From Bradyrhizobium sp. CCGUVB1N3 (GTDB lineage Bacteria; Pseudomonadota; Alphaproteobacteria; Rhizobiales; Xanthobacteraceae), in the NCBI RefSeq assembly GCF_024199925.1, contig NZ_JANADR010000001.1:3286001-3350000 (forward strand): a DNA stretch of 64,000 nucleotides. Direction: 5' to 3'. This document shows, piece by piece, positions 45,042 through 55,155 of this stretch. The position numbers were made by a program, and so were the translations under genes. A model generated the notes under the pieces. It was not told where the DNA came from. It saw only the letters and a list, made by a program, of their open reading frames with translations, and did no database searches. Each line of letters starts with the position of its first letter. The first letter of the stretch is position 1.

Positions 45042-46594
45042 AGGCTTCGATCGAGGCTTTCGTTAGTCGCTACGGCTGGCCGGCGCACGCCGCGCAGCGG
45101 CCGCTCTCGATCGGCCATCGCGGTGCCTGCGCCCACGCCCATGAGAACACCATCGCGGCCTTCCGCGTCGCCGCGCGCCTCGGCGCCGATATGTGGGAGC
45201 TCGACGCCAGGCTCTCACGCGACGGCGTCGCGGTCGTGTCGCACGACGACGCGGTGCTGGGCGCGGATGGACGCCGCATTGTCCTCGCCGAACATGATGC
45301 CGTGGACATTGCGCGCATGCCATTGAAGCGCGGCGGCCATGTGCCGTTGCTTCAGGACGTCATCGATCTCGCGATCGAGACAAACTGCGGGCTCTATGTG
45401 GAAGTGAAGGAGCGCGCCGCCGCCCGGCCGGCCCTGGCGCTGCTTGCGAAAAGCGCCGTTCCCTTCGCGGGCCTGGGCTCGTTCGACCATGACACCGTCC
45501 GCGACCTCGTCGCCGCCAAAGGGGCCGAGCCGCGCTTCCCTGTTTCCGTTCTCGTGCGCAATGGTGAGGATCCGTTCGCGGCAGCGGCCGCTACGGGGGC
45601 CGAAATCATCCATTTGTGCTGGGAGCGGGCCTCGGACGATCCCGATCGTCTGATCACGCCAGAGTTCCTTGCGCGCGCAGCGAGGGAGAATCTCATCGTT
45701 GTGACCTGGCACGAGGAGCGGCGGAGCGTCCTCCAACGCCTAATGGCGATGCCGGTTGCCGGCATCTGCACGGACAAGCCTGAGATGATGAACCGCTACC
45801 GGCCCCACCCGGATTATCCGATCGACATCGTCTGCCACCGCGGCATGAATGCGGTCGCCCCGGAGAACACGCTGCATGCGGCGCGTCTCTGCTTCGACCA
45901 AGGATTCCAGGTGGTCGAACTCGACGTGCGGCACACTTCTGATGGTGCCCTCGCCGTCATCCATGATGCGATCCTCGACCGCACGACCGACGGATCCGGC
46001 TTCGTCGCGGCGAGGACGATAGCAGAGCTCCGCCTGCTCTCGGCCGGTATGTGGTTCGATCCGTTCTTCGCGGACGAACGGGTGATGCCGCTCGCGGCTT
46101 TCTTCCAGGCAGCCGGCGCCGACGGGCGCCTCTACGTCGAGGTCAAGGATACGGATCCGGCCGTGACAGTGACGGCGGCAGAGCGGGCGGGCTTTCTGCC
46201 GCGCGTCTTTTTCTGGAGCCCGGATCCGACCAGACTGGGCAAACTTCGTGGCCTCTCCGATGACGTCGCGATCATGGTCGAACGCGGCAGCTTCTCCAGC
46301 ATCATGGAGGCGGTCGACGCGCTACGGCCAAACATCATTCAGTACGATGCCGAGCATGACGACCTCGGAGAGATCGAGACGTGCCGGGAAGCGGGCCTCG
46401 TCCCAATGATCAAGTACTTTGGCTCCGATCCCGCCATCTTCGAAAGGATCATTCGTCTACGGCCGGCCTTGATCAACCTGGACCGACCGGATGTGTTCCT
46501 CGCCGCATATTGGATCGTTACCGGTCAAGGGAGACCCGACAGACAGACTATTGCTGGCGACCAGCTGCCGTCGCAGGGGCGTTCCAAAGCCTGA
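45038..46594 (+). CDS. Tandem-domain glycerophosphodiester phosphodiesterase
   Basis: 518 residues from GTG 45038, which overlaps the ATPase stop (GTGA); a longer frame to 44762 only shadows the ATPase gene. Two GDPD TIM-barrel domains: domain 1 (~20-245) with SIGHRGACAHAHENT, MWELDARLSRDGV and VVSHDDAVLG; domain 2 (~262-500) with IVCHRGMNAVAPENT, VVELDVRHTSDGAL and VIHDAILDRTTDGSG. Both keep the HRG, E-x-D and H catalytic/metal positions. No signal peptide, so cytoplasmic: it would split imported glycerophosphodiesters into glycerol-3-phosphate and an alcohol, like UgpQ. Confidence 0.83.
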   Translation: MKASIEAFVSRYGWPAHAAQRPLSIGHRGACAHAHENTIAAFRVAARLGADMWELDARLSRDGVAVVSHDDAVLGADGRRIVLAEHDAVDIARMPLKRGGHVPLLQDVIDLAIETNCGLYVEVKERAAARPALALLAKSAVPFAGLGSFDHDTVRDLVAAKGAEPRFPVSVLVRNGEDPFAAAAATGAEIIHLCWERASDDPDRLITPEFLARAARENLIVVTWHEERRSVLQRLMAMPVAGICTDKPEMMNRYRPHPDYPIDIVCHRGMNAVAPENTLHAARLCFDQGFQVVELDVRHTSDGALAVIHDAILDRTTDGSGFVAARTIAELRLLSAGMWFDPFFADERVMPLAAFFQAAGADGRLYVEVKDTDPAVTVTAAERAGFLPRVFFWSPDPTRLGKLRGLSDDVAIMVERGSFSSIMEAVDALRPNIIQYDAEHDDLGEIETCREAGLVPMIKYFGSDPAIFERIIRLRPALINLDRPDVFLAAYWIVTGQGRPDRQTIAGDQLPSQGRSKA

Positions 46595-47357
46595 AGCCAA
46601 TCCGCTGCATAAAAGCCAGGCCTGTCGTTCGCTGGCGAGGTGAACCGCCACCGCCTTTGGGCAAGGATTATCTTGCCGGAAGAAATTCCTGCCTGTTCAC
46701 ATGCGTGGCGCTGGCTGCACCGAGTTTCGCTCACTGAGATGGAAGCCGAGCGACCGTCACATCTCGAGACCACAATTTGTCAGTTCGATTCGAAGCTGGA
46801 CTTGCGGCGCAAGAAGTGCACGTCAGAGAGCAGGCGCTTTAGCACAGATTGGCGCCGGGCCGTAATCGACTAGGACAGGCGTGCACCGTGAGCTCTTGTA
46901 ACCCGAAGCCGAAGTGCTTCATCCCTTGGAGGTAGACCCGGAACTTCCCCGCCTTCGCAGCTAACGCAATTCGCGCCAGCCGGCTCGGTCGCTACCGTCA
47001 GGAGTACAAGATCGCAGAAGATCGTAGGCTGGCGTCCAAAATCGTACGATTGGTAGCGGGGGAGCGCTACCAACCCACACTGCAAGCGGTTTTCGTTCTT
47101 AGTTGGATCAGCGCAGCTACGCGAGTCGCGGTGAAGAGGTGACGCTTTCAACCTCCGATAATTGAGACGGCTTATCAGCACTCACCCGTCTTCCGTGCAC
47201 TCGGAAATTTTTTGTCGTGCACTCACGGTGCACACGGAGCCTTCTAATCCGAAGTCGATTGAGAGACCGAACCCTCGCTCCAATCCATCGACGGGCAGCG
47301 GAATCCGCCTTTCCAAATGAAGCGACGAAGAGGTGGATTTAAGTGAGCAATATCAAG
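46595..47357. other. Non-coding stretch between accessory region and tRNA-Gln
   Basis: 760 bp with short frames only. It holds a perfect 9-bp hairpin at 47050-47073. The last bases adjoin the 3' end of tRNA-Gln, a typical position for an island boundary. Confidence 0.4.
47050..47073. other. 9-bp perfect hairpin
   Basis: TTGGTAGCG and CGCTACCAA are complementary around a GGGGAG loop. No T-run follows. Function unknown. Confidence 0.4.
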
Positions 47358-47432
47358 TGGCTGGGGCGGGAGGGATCGAACCTCCGAATGGCGGAATCAA
47401 AATCCGCTGCCTTACCGCTTGGCTACGCCCCA
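47358..47432 (-). tRNA. tRNA-Gln (anticodon TTG)
   Basis: On the minus strand the acceptor stem TGGGGCG pairs with CGCCCCA, the D-arm is GCCAAGCGGTAAGGC, the anticodon loop TTTTGAT carries TTG between GCGGA and TCCGC stems, the T-arm is GGAGGTTCGATCCCTCC, and GCCA follows, so CCA is encoded. 75 nt including CCA. Its 3' end points to the accessory side. Confidence 0.95.
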
Positions 47433-47490
47433 ACACGGCCTTCGGGAACGGCGCCAGCACAGGCGGCGGATTCCCTTCGGGTCTCGCCGG

Positions 47491-47517
47491 TCTATAGAGA
47501 GTGGTCGGCCATTTCAA
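47491..47517 (-). promoter_or_regulatory. Possible promoter of tRNA-Gln
   Basis: TTGAAA (47517-47512) and TATAGA (47496-47491) on the minus strand, spacing 15 bp, about 60 bp before the tRNA. The short spacer makes this tentative. Confidence 0.35.
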
Positions 47518-47694
47518 CCGTCTCCGCGCGCAAATTGGCCGGCGGCGGGCACGGGTTTGCGCCACTTCTTTTAAATATGGCGCCCTGCCCGCGCCCGGCC
47601 TGGCCTCCCAGTCACGAAACTTGGCCCTCCCGGCCATTGAGACCCCAGCGGTTTCGTGGGAATACGGCGCCAACGAGGTTTCCGGGAGTACGCC

Positions 47695-49473
47695 ATGACC
47701 TACCGCGCGCCGATCAACGACATGCTGCTTTCGCTCAACCACGGCGCGGGCCTCAAGGCTGCCGTGGAGGCCGGCCATTACCGCGATTTCGACGCCGATA
47801 TCGTAGCTGCCGTGCTGGAGGAAGCTGGCAAGTTCGCGACCGACGTTCTTGCGCCGCTCAACCGTGTCGGCGATGAGAACGGCATCAAGCTCGACGACGG
47901 CAAGGTCACGACCGCGCCCGGCTGGCCCGATGCCTACAAGCGCTGGACCGATGGCGGCTGGAACGCGGTGTCGGGGCCGGAAGCCTTCGGCGGCCAGGGC
48001 CTGCCGGTCGCAATCAACGCGGCCTGCACCGAAATCTGGAGCGCCTCCAACGTCGCCTTCGGCCTCTGCCCGCTGCTGACGGCCTCCGCGATCGAGGCGC
48101 TCGAGGCGCATGGCAGCGACGAGCTGAAGCAAATCTATCTCGAAAAACTCGTCACCGGCGAATGGACCGGCACGATGCAGCTCACCGAGCCGCAGGCCGG
48201 CTCCGACGTCGGCGCGCTGCGCACCCGCGCCGAGCCGCAGGGCGACGGCACCTATCGCATCAAGGGGACGAAGATCTTCATCACCTATGGCGAGCACGAC
48301 ATGACCGACAACATCGTGCATTTCGTGCTCGCGCGCCTGCCTGATGCCCCTGCCGGCACCAAGGGAATTTCTCTGTTTCTTGTTCCAAAGCTCATGGTCA
48401 ATGCAGACGGCTCGCTCGGCGCGCGTAACGACATCTATGCGTCTGGTGTCGAGCACAAGCTCGGCATGCACGCCTCCCCCACCTGCACCATGACCATGGG
48501 CGATCATGGCGGCGCGATCGGCTTTCTGATCGGCGAAGAGAACCAGGGCATGCGCTGCATGTTCACGATGATGAATCAGGCCCGCCTCGGCGTCGGCCTT
48601 GAAGGCGTCGGCGTCGCCGACCGCGCCTATCAGCAGGCTCTCGCTTACGCGCAGGAGCGCAAGCAGGGTCGCGCTCTCGGCAAGAAGGGCGACGGCTCCG
48701 ATGCCATCATCGTGCATCCCGACGTCAAGCGCATGCTGATGCGGATGCGTGCACAGACCGCGGCCGCGCGCACCATCTGCTATGCGACGGCGGTCGCAAT
48801 CGACGTCTCGACGCGCGCCAAGGACCCCGGCGTGCGGGTCGAGGCCGCGGCGCGCGCGGCGCTGCTGACGCCGATCGCAAAAGCCTATTCGACCGATGTC
48901 GGCAACGAAGTCGCCTATCTCGGCGTCCAGGTACATGGCGGCATGGGCTTCATCGAGGAGACCGGCGCAGCCCAGCACTATCGTGACGCCCGCATCACCG
49001 CGATCTATGAAGGCACCAACGGCATCCAGGCGATCGACCTCGTCACGCGCAAGCTGGCGGCCAACGGCGGCACCGCGGTCTGGGCGCTGCTTGGCGAGCT
49101 CTCCGGCATCATCAAGCAGGTCGAGGCCTCCAACGATCCCGCCTTCGGCGCCACCGGCGTCAAATTGCGCGAGGCGCTGGACGCGCTCAAGCGCACCAGC
49201 AAGTGGCTCTTGGAGCGGCTGGCCGAGGCGCCGAACGACGCACTCGCCGGCGCCACGCCCTATCTCCAGCAGTTCGGTGCGACGCTCGGCGGCTGCATGC
49301 TGGCAAGCGAGGCGCTCGCGGCCAAGAGCGACGGCAACCTCGATGCGCCCCGCTACGTCTCGCTCGCCCGTTTCTTCGCCGAGAACATCACCGTGCAGGC
49401 GAGCTCCCTGGAGCGCACTGTGACGGAGAGCGCGGAGTCGGTCGCGGCGGCGGACGCGGTGCTACTGGGGTAA
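47695..49473 (+). CDS. Acyl-CoA dehydrogenase (DmdC/AcdA-like, long form)
   Basis: 592 residues from ATG 47695 (GGGAG upstream). Flavin-binding blocks MQLTEPQAGSDVGALRTRA and KIFITYGEHD, the C-terminal helical domain with VQVHGGMGFIEETGAAQHYR, and YEGTNGIQAIDLVTRKL, in which the Glu of YEGT is the expected catalytic base. The ~590-residue length with an N-terminal AcdN-like segment and a C-terminal extension fits the acyl-CoA dehydrogenases related to 3-methylmercaptopropionyl-CoA dehydrogenase; the real substrate may be an ordinary fatty acyl-CoA. FAD enzyme, cytoplasmic. Confidence 0.88.
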   Translation: MTYRAPINDMLLSLNHGAGLKAAVEAGHYRDFDADIVAAVLEEAGKFATDVLAPLNRVGDENGIKLDDGKVTTAPGWPDAYKRWTDGGWNAVSGPEAFGGQGLPVAINAACTEIWSASNVAFGLCPLLTASAIEALEAHGSDELKQIYLEKLVTGEWTGTMQLTEPQAGSDVGALRTRAEPQGDGTYRIKGTKIFITYGEHDMTDNIVHFVLARLPDAPAGTKGISLFLVPKLMVNADGSLGARNDIYASGVEHKLGMHASPTCTMTMGDHGGAIGFLIGEENQGMRCMFTMMNQARLGVGLEGVGVADRAYQQALAYAQERKQGRALGKKGDGSDAIIVHPDVKRMLMRMRAQTAAARTICYATAVAIDVSTRAKDPGVRVEAAARAALLTPIAKAYSTDVGNEVAYLGVQVHGGMGFIEETGAAQHYRDARITAIYEGTNGIQAIDLVTRKLAANGGTAVWALLGELSGIIKQVEASNDPAFGATGVKLREALDALKRTSKWLLERLAEAPNDALAGATPYLQQFGATLGGCMLASEALAAKSDGNLDAPRYVSLARFFAENITVQASSLERTVTESAESVAAADAVLLG

Positions 49474-49493
49474 CGCCTGAACTGTCCGCGCCC

Positions 49494-50729
49494 TCACCCC
49501 GAGGTGCGAGCCAACCTGGGCCGCACCAAAACCGCGGCCGCCGCGACGAGGTCGAGCACCACGCACAGCGTTAGCGCTGCCGTGTAGTCGCCGGTCAGGC
49601 TTTGCACGAAGCCGATGAGGCCGGGGCCGAACGCGCTGACGACGCCGCTGATCGACGTGCCCAATCCCATGGCGGCACCGAATGCGGCATCGCCGATCTC
49701 GCGCTGAATGATCAGGGGTGGGAACGTGATCATGTTCCCGATCGAGAAGCCGTAGACGGCGCAGGCCGCCAGCATCACGCTCGCCTGCGACGATTGCAGC
49801 AGCACGAGAAGCGCCAGCGCCTGGCTCACCATCGACACCGAGCTCGCCCGACGCGGATCGATCCGGTCCACGAACAGGCCGAGCGAGAGGCGGCCGACGA
49901 CGGCCATGCTCGCCATGACGGTGAGCGCGAGCCCCGCCGCCGAGCGCCCGACCACCGGCTCGAGGAACGGGACTTGGTGGACGATGAATCCAACTTGCGC
50001 GAGAATCGCAATCGCGATCGGCAACACCATGGTCCAGAAGCCGGGATCGCGGAGCAGTGCCCTTCGTGAAGGCGCGGGAAGCGTATCCTGGCCTGCCGCC
50101 TGGGACGATGCAAGCGGCGCCTGCGTTCCGCCTTTCGGCCGATCGATCAGGGACACGATCACCGGCACCAGCACGACAACCATCACCGTCGTTGCGGCCA
50201 GCATCGCGCGCGCGAAGCCGACGAGGCCCGTCATGACCAGCAGCAGCGGCGCCAGCACGACGCCGCCGCAGGTGGCGCCGTTGAACGCGAGACTGAGCGC
50301 AAGCCCGCGGCGCCGGTCGAACCAGGCGTTGAGGACCGTCGCGATCACGACCGTGCCCATGCCGGTCCAGCCCACCGACATCAGGGCATAGGCGAGATAG
50401 AGCTCCCAGGGCGCCGTCATCAATCCGAACAGAATCGTCGAGGCGCCGAGCGCCGACAGGCCGCACAGCGAAAGCGCGCGCGGGCCGATCCGCACCATGA
50501 TGTCGTCGGTGAAGATGACGAGAACGGAGGTGAGCAGGAACGAGAAGGTGCTGGCCGTCGAGATCAGCGCGCTCGGCCAGCCGTGAACGCGCTGGAGCTC
50601 TGCGAGATAAATGCCCTGACCGTAAAGGCCGAAGCCGAACATGAAGAAGGCGATCAGGAAACAGCCGAAGACGACCCGCCAGCCGCGATAGTGCAGCGAG
50701 GATTCGTCAACGATCGTTGCGGCAATCAT
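49494..50729 (-). CDS. MFS transporter
   Basis: 411 residues from ATG 50729 (MIAATIVDESSLHYRGWRVV); a frame open further upstream overlaps the hydratase gene and is not used. Twelve hydrophobic segments in two halves with a central loop (IDRPKGGTQAPLASSQAAGQ), and the MFS cytoplasmic motif GRLSLGLFVDRIDPRR between helices 8 and 9. It resembles the monocarboxylate/oxalate-formate-type group. Cargo unknown. Converges with the dehydrogenase, 20 bp between stops. Confidence 0.83.
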   Translation of the reverse strand: MIAATIVDESSLHYRGWRVVFGCFLIAFFMFGFGLYGQGIYLAELQRVHGWPSALISTASTFSFLLTSVLVIFTDDIMVRIGPRALSLCGLSALGASTILFGLMTAPWELYLAYALMSVGWTGMGTVVIATVLNAWFDRRRGLALSLAFNGATCGGVVLAPLLLVMTGLVGFARAMLAATTVMVVVLVPVIVSLIDRPKGGTQAPLASSQAAGQDTLPAPSRRALLRDPGFWTMVLPIAIAILAQVGFIVHQVPFLEPVVGRSAAGLALTVMASMAVVGRLSLGLFVDRIDPRRASSVSMVSQALALLVLLQSSQASVMLAACAVYGFSIGNMITFPPLIIQREIGDAAFGAAMGLGTSISGVVSAFGPGLIGFVQSLTGDYTAALTLCVVLDLVAAAAVLVRPRLARTSG

Positions 50730-50990
50730 CGATCGGGCAATCGGCCAAACGAGAGCGAAACGGGGCCGATCCTGCCGCACAACTCCCGGTTTTTCAATAA
50801 CATCATTGTAGCTTTTTGTTGTAGTGCTCGTCTCGCATGTGCGACAGCGGCGAAGACGGGGGTGGTATGCACCGCCACCGTTGAAAACGGCAACCCCAGG
50901 TTTGGCAGCTCCGCAAGATGATGTAGGCTGACAGCAAAACGACAGGCCGGCGGCAACGGTGCCGTGGGCCGCTATTGGGGACTGGGAAGC

Positions 50991-51752
50991 ATGGCCGGCC
51001 AGATCATTGTGACGCACGAAGGCGCGATGCGCGTGATCACGCTGCGCCGGCCGGACAAGAGGAACGCGGTCACGCAAGCCATGTACCGCGACATCGGCCA
51101 CGCGATCGACACGGCGCAGAACAATCCGGACATCCGCTGCCTGATCATCACCGGCGGCTCCGGCGCTTTCAGCGCAGGCAACGATCTCGAGGAGTTCCTG
51201 GCGGATGCCACGGCGAGCCCCGAGACGCCGCGGGCCTCCAACGCCATCAAGCTGCTGTATTCGCTGGCCCACAACGTGAAGCCGATCATCGCCGCTGTCG
51301 ACGGCGTAGCGATCGGGATCGGCACGACCATGCTGTTCCATTGCGACTATGTGCTCGCATCAACCGCGGCGACCTTCAGGACACCGTTCGTCCCGCTCGG
51401 ACTGATCCCGGAGGGTGCGTCCACCCTCTTGATGCCGCGAACCATGGGCTACCAGCGCGCCTTCGCGATGCTGGTGATGGGGCGGACCTTCACCGCAGAG
51501 GAGGCGCAGGCGGCCGGATTCGTCAATGTCGTAGTCTCGCCCGGACATACCGAGGCGGAAGCCAAGAAGGTGGGGCGCGAGATTTCCAGACTGCCGGCAG
51601 ATGCGGTCGCGACCTCGCGCAAATTGCTGCGCCTGCCGCCGGAGGAGCTGACGCGCCGCATCGACCAGGAGAGCCATCTCTTCGGCGAACGCATACGCTC
51701 TCCGGAAGCGATCGCCGCGTTCAAGGCGTTCTTCGCGAGAAAAAAGCATTAG
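50991..51752 (+). CDS. Enoyl-CoA hydratase/isomerase family protein
   Basis: 253 residues (ATG 50991). Crotonase fold: ITLRRPDKRNAVTQAMYRDI, oxyanion-hole strands GGSGAFSAGNDLEEF and AAVDGVAIGIGTTMLFHCDY, and PFVPLGLIPEGASTLLMPR, with Glu at the position of the usual catalytic acid of hydratases. Likely role in beta-oxidation with the neighbouring acyl-CoA dehydrogenase. Divergent from the MFS gene. Confidence 0.87.
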   Translation: MAGQIIVTHEGAMRVITLRRPDKRNAVTQAMYRDIGHAIDTAQNNPDIRCLIITGGSGAFSAGNDLEEFLADATASPETPRASNAIKLLYSLAHNVKPIIAAVDGVAIGIGTTMLFHCDYVLASTAATFRTPFVPLGLIPEGASTLLMPRTMGYQRAFAMLVMGRTFTAEEAQAAGFVNVVVSPGHTEAEAKKVGREISRLPADAVATSRKLLRLPPEELTRRIDQESHLFGERIRSPEAIAAFKAFFARKKH

Positions 51753-51848
51753 GCTCTTCACTTCGCCAAGCTTGCGGGGAGAGAGAGCGCACCGACATCT
51801 GACAACAAGCATCGTGAAATCTTTGCGCGGAACGTTTAGGCTTGTTCC

Positions 51849-53516
51849 ATGCGACATCTGCTTCGCCTGATCCCGGCCACTCTCGTTTTCGCGCTTGCCT
51901 GCGCCCTGCCCGCTCCCGCCCAGGGCCCAGCGCCGGTCGAACTGCGCATCCTTGCGATCAATGACTTCCACGGCAATCTCAGGCCGCCGCCCGGCGGCAT
52001 CCGCATCGGCGATCCCGAGGACAAGGCGAAGAAGGTGACGGTCGTGGCGGGCGGTGCCGAGTACATGGCGACGCTGGTCAAGCAGCTTCGCGAGGGCCGC
52101 AAGAATACAATCTTCGTTGCGGCCGGAGATCTCATCGGGGCGAGCCCGTTTTTGTCGGCGATGTTTCACGACGAGCCGTCGATCGAAGCGCTGTCGATGA
52201 TGGGCCTTGCGATCACCTCGGTCGGCAATCACGAGTTCGACGAGGGCAAGGCCGAGCTGCTCAGGATGCAGAACGGCGGCTGCCATCCGGAGGACGGATG
52301 CCAGGGGCCGCATCCCTTCACGGGCGCCAAATTCCATTATCTGGCGGCCTCCACCATCGAGACCGCGACCGGCAAGAGCATCCTGCCGCCCTATGAGATC
52401 AGGGAATTCGACGGCATCCCCGTCGCCTTCATCGGGCTGACGCTCAAGGGCACCGCTGGCATCGTCTCGCCAAAAGGCATTGCCGGGCTCGAATTCCGCG
52501 ACGAAGCCGAGACGGTGAACGCGCTTGTTCCGCAACTGAAGGCGCGCGGGGTCGAGGCTATCGTGGTCCTGATCCACGAAGGCGGCGAGCCGACCGGCGA
52601 CTACAATGAATGCCCGGGCATTTCAGGACCGATCGTCGACATCGTCAAAAAATTCGACCGCGCGGTCGACGTCGTCGTAAGCGGCCACACGCATCGTGCT
52701 TACGTCTGCCAAATCGACGGCCGGCTCGTCACCAGCGGCGACAAGTACGGCACGCTTGTCACGGCGATCGACATCACGCTCGATTCCACGACGCGCGATA
52801 TCGTCAGCGCGAAAGCCGACAACGTGATCGTCGCGAACGCCTCGCTCGCAAAGGATCCCGAGCAGACCGCCCTGATCGAGGCCTACGACAAGCTCGCGTC
52901 CCCCATCGCCAACCGTCCGGCCGGATCGGTGACGCAGACGTTGTCGCGCGTGCCCAACGAGGCGGGCGAGAGCGCGCTCGGCGACGTCATCGCGGATGCG
53001 CAGTTGGCGGCGACGAAGGACGCGAAGGACGGCGGCGCCGTCATTGCCGTCACCAATCCCGGCGGCATCCGCACCGACATCGTGCCGAAGGAGAACGGCG
53101 CGGTGTCCTTTGGCGAAGTGTTCGCGAGCCAGCCGTTCCGCAACCGCCTCGTCACCCTGACGCTCACGGGCAGCCAGCTCAAGGATATGCTGGAGCAGCA
53201 ATGGCTCGATCCGAAGCGGCCGCGGATCCTTCAGGTGTCGAACGGATTTGGCTATGTCTGGGACGCCTCGAAGCCGTTCGGCGAGCGCGTCATGGCCGAC
53301 AAGATGACGCTCGACGGCAAGCCGATCGATCCGGCATCGAGCTACCGCGTCACCCTCAACGATTATCTCGCCGTCGGCGGCGACGGCTTTACCGTCGCCA
53401 AACAAGGCACCTTGCCGCAATATGGCGGCTATGATGCCGATGCGCTGTTTGCCTTCTTCAGGGCGCACGGCCCGGTCGGCCCGCTGCCACCGACCCGCAT
53501 CCTGCGTATCAATTGA
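51849..53516 (+). CDS. Periplasmic 5'-nucleotidase/UDP-sugar hydrolase family protein
   Basis: 555 residues. Signal peptide [21 protein letters not shown]. Metallophosphatase domain (~30-310) with [34 protein letters not shown], and [11 protein letters not shown] giving the two-metal ligands, then the C-terminal 5'_nucleotid_C domain ([46 protein letters not shown]). Hydrolyses nucleotides in the periplasm for phosphate and nucleoside salvage. Confidence 0.88.
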   Translation: MRHLLRLIPATLVFALACALPAPAQGPAPVELRILAINDFHGNLRPPPGGIRIGDPEDKAKKVTVVAGGAEYMATLVKQLREGRKNTIFVAAGDLIGASPFLSAMFHDEPSIEALSMMGLAITSVGNHEFDEGKAELLRMQNGGCHPEDGCQGPHPFTGAKFHYLAASTIETATGKSILPPYEIREFDGIPVAFIGLTLKGTAGIVSPKGIAGLEFRDEAETVNALVPQLKARGVEAIVVLIHEGGEPTGDYNECPGISGPIVDIVKKFDRAVDVVVSGHTHRAYVCQIDGRLVTSGDKYGTLVTAIDITLDSTTRDIVSAKADNVIVANASLAKDPEQTALIEAYDKLASPIANRPAGSVTQTLSRVPNEAGESALGDVIADAQLAATKDAKDGGAVIAVTNPGGIRTDIVPKENGAVSFGEVFASQPFRNRLVTLTLTGSQLKDMLEQQWLDPKRPRILQVSNGFGYVWDASKPFGERVMADKMTLDGKPIDPASSYRVTLNDYLAVGGDGFTVAKQGTLPQYGGYDADALFAFFRAHGPVGPLPPTRILRIN

Positions 53517-53649
53517 TCCGGATCAAACGGCCCGGAACGGAACCACCTTTGCCATTCCCGACCAAACCCCTACATTGCGTTTTGCATTGCCTTTTGGCGC
53601 CGGATGCGTCAAGCGACGTCAAAAGCCCGTTCGCAGTGAGCCCGACCTG

Positions 53650-54579
53650 ATGAGCACGCTTCTTCTCTCCCACAAGGCCTGCCTCGACCATGTTACGCCG
53701 CAGGGCCATCCCGAGCGGCCGGATCGCCTGCGCGCGGTGGAAGAGGCGCTGTCGCATGAGCGCTTCCAGTTCCTGGTGCGGGATCAGGCGCCGGAGGGCA
53801 ATCTCGACCTCGTCACGCTCTGCCACAACGAGCATTACGTCACCGAGCTGCGCCACATCGCGCCGACCAGCGGCCAGGTCTATATCGACGGCGACACCTC
53901 GATGTCGCCGGGCACCTGGGAAGCCGTCATGCGCGGGGTCGGTGGCGCGGTCGCCGCGACCGAGGCCGTGATGGCGGGCGAGCACCGCAACGCCTTCGTC
54001 GCGGTGCGCCCGCCCGGACACCATGCCGAGATCGGCAAGCCGATGGGCTTCTGCTTCTTCGACAATGTCGCGATCGCCGCCCGCCACGCGCAGCGCAAAT
54101 ACGGCATCAAGCGCGCCGCCATCGTCGATTTCGACGTGCACCACGGCAACGGCACGCAGGACATCTTCTGGTCGGATCCGACCGTGATGTACTGCTCGAC
54201 CCATCAGATGCCGCTGTTTCCAGGCACCGGCGCGCGCTCCGAGCGCGGTGACCACGACACCATCGTCAACGCGCCGCTCGCCTCCGAGGATGGCGGCCCC
54301 GAATTCCGCGACGCCTTCGAGAATCTAATACTGCCGCAGCTAACCAGGTTCAGCCCCGAGCTTCTCATCATCTCGGCGGGGTTCGACGCGCATTACCGCG
54401 ATCCGCTGGCCTCGCTGAACCTGCGTGGTGAGGACTACGCCTGGGTGACGCGGAAGCTGATGGACCTCGCCGACAAGACCGCGGGCGGGCGCGTTGTTTC
54501 GGTGCTCGAAGGTGGGTATGACCTGCAAGGACTGAAAGAATCTGTTACGGCGCATGTCGGCGCCCTAATGGGCGCCTGA
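53650..54579 (+). CDS. Histone-deacetylase-like zinc hydrolase (class II type)
   Basis: 309 residues from ATG 53650. [15 protein letters not shown] at the N-terminus, catalytic pair [20 protein letters not shown], zinc ligands in [16 protein letters not shown] (Asp and His) and [14 protein letters not shown] (Asp), and the terminal LEGGYDL. Bacterial members deacetylate acetylated small amines such as polyamines or acetoin-related compounds; the substrate here is open. The gene precedes xseB and dxs in the core block. Confidence 0.88.
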   Translation: MSTLLLSHKACLDHVTPQGHPERPDRLRAVEEALSHERFQFLVRDQAPEGNLDLVTLCHNEHYVTELRHIAPTSGQVYIDGDTSMSPGTWEAVMRGVGGAVAATEAVMAGEHRNAFVAVRPPGHHAEIGKPMGFCFFDNVAIAARHAQRKYGIKRAAIVDFDVHHGNGTQDIFWSDPTVMYCSTHQMPLFPGTGARSERGDHDTIVNAPLASEDGGPEFRDAFENLILPQLTRFSPELLIISAGFDAHYRDPLASLNLRGEDYAWVTRKLMDLADKTAGGRVVSVLEGGYDLQGLKESVTAHVGALMGA

Positions 54580-54652
54580 CGACACCCGCCACATTGCGCC
54601 CGCAAAAATATTGCTTCGTAACCTAGCGAAGGGCGGGCAATCGGAAACGGAT

Positions 54653-54904
54653 ATGGCCGAAAACACCCAAATCGACGTCACCAGGCTGACCTTTGAGCGC
54701 GCGATCGAGGAGCTCGAAACGATCGTGAAGCGGCTCGAGGAGGGCAAGGTGCCGCTGGAAGAATCAGTGGCGATCTATGAGCGCGGCGAGGCCCTGAAGC
54801 GACGCTGCGAGGAACTCCTGCGCCAGGCTGAGGCCCGCGTCGACAAGATCACCACGGACGCCAGCGGCCAGGCGAGCGGCACCGCGCCCCTCGACGTTCA
54901 GTAG
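54653..54904 (+). CDS. xseB: Exodeoxyribonuclease VII small subunit
   Basis: 83 residues. FERAIEELETIVKRLEEGKV, LEESVAIYERGEALKRRCEE and LLRQAEARVDKI are diagnostic for XseB, whose helices bind the large subunit XseA to make the ssDNA exonuclease VII. The Thr/Ser/Ala-rich end is variable. ATG 54653 begins the conserved region. XseA is not in the window. Confidence 0.92.
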   Translation: MAENTQIDVTRLTFERAIEELETIVKRLEEGKVPLEESVAIYERGEALKRRCEELLRQAEARVDKITTDASGQASGTAPLDVQ

Positions 54905-55155
54905 CCGCCCTTCCCCGATACCCCCAAGCCATTCAGAATATTCAGGGAATGCGCCCGAAGGCCGCGCAGCCAGGCTGCAAATAGCTCTTGGCCTGCCCCG
55001 CGGACTGCTATAGTCCCGGGGGCAAGAGAATGCGGACCGGGCCAACGGTCCGGACGAACGTCGACGGTTTGCGTCGAAAAAAGCGCGTCAATCGGGGGAG
55101 AGAGGCTGGGGCTCCTGTCGGGGCCCCAAGGCCGGCTTGCGGGATCACAGGGTCA

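Noticed and set aside
47353..48978. 541-codon minus-strand frame across tRNA-Gln and the acyl-CoA dehydrogenase
   Set aside because: It runs through a tRNA gene and mirrors a well-supported dehydrogenase; low-complexity Arg/Ala/Asp-rich translation.
49462..50466. 334-codon minus frame overlapping the MFS gene
   Set aside because: Alternative frame on the same strand, without hydrophobic segments, whereas the MFS frame has twelve.
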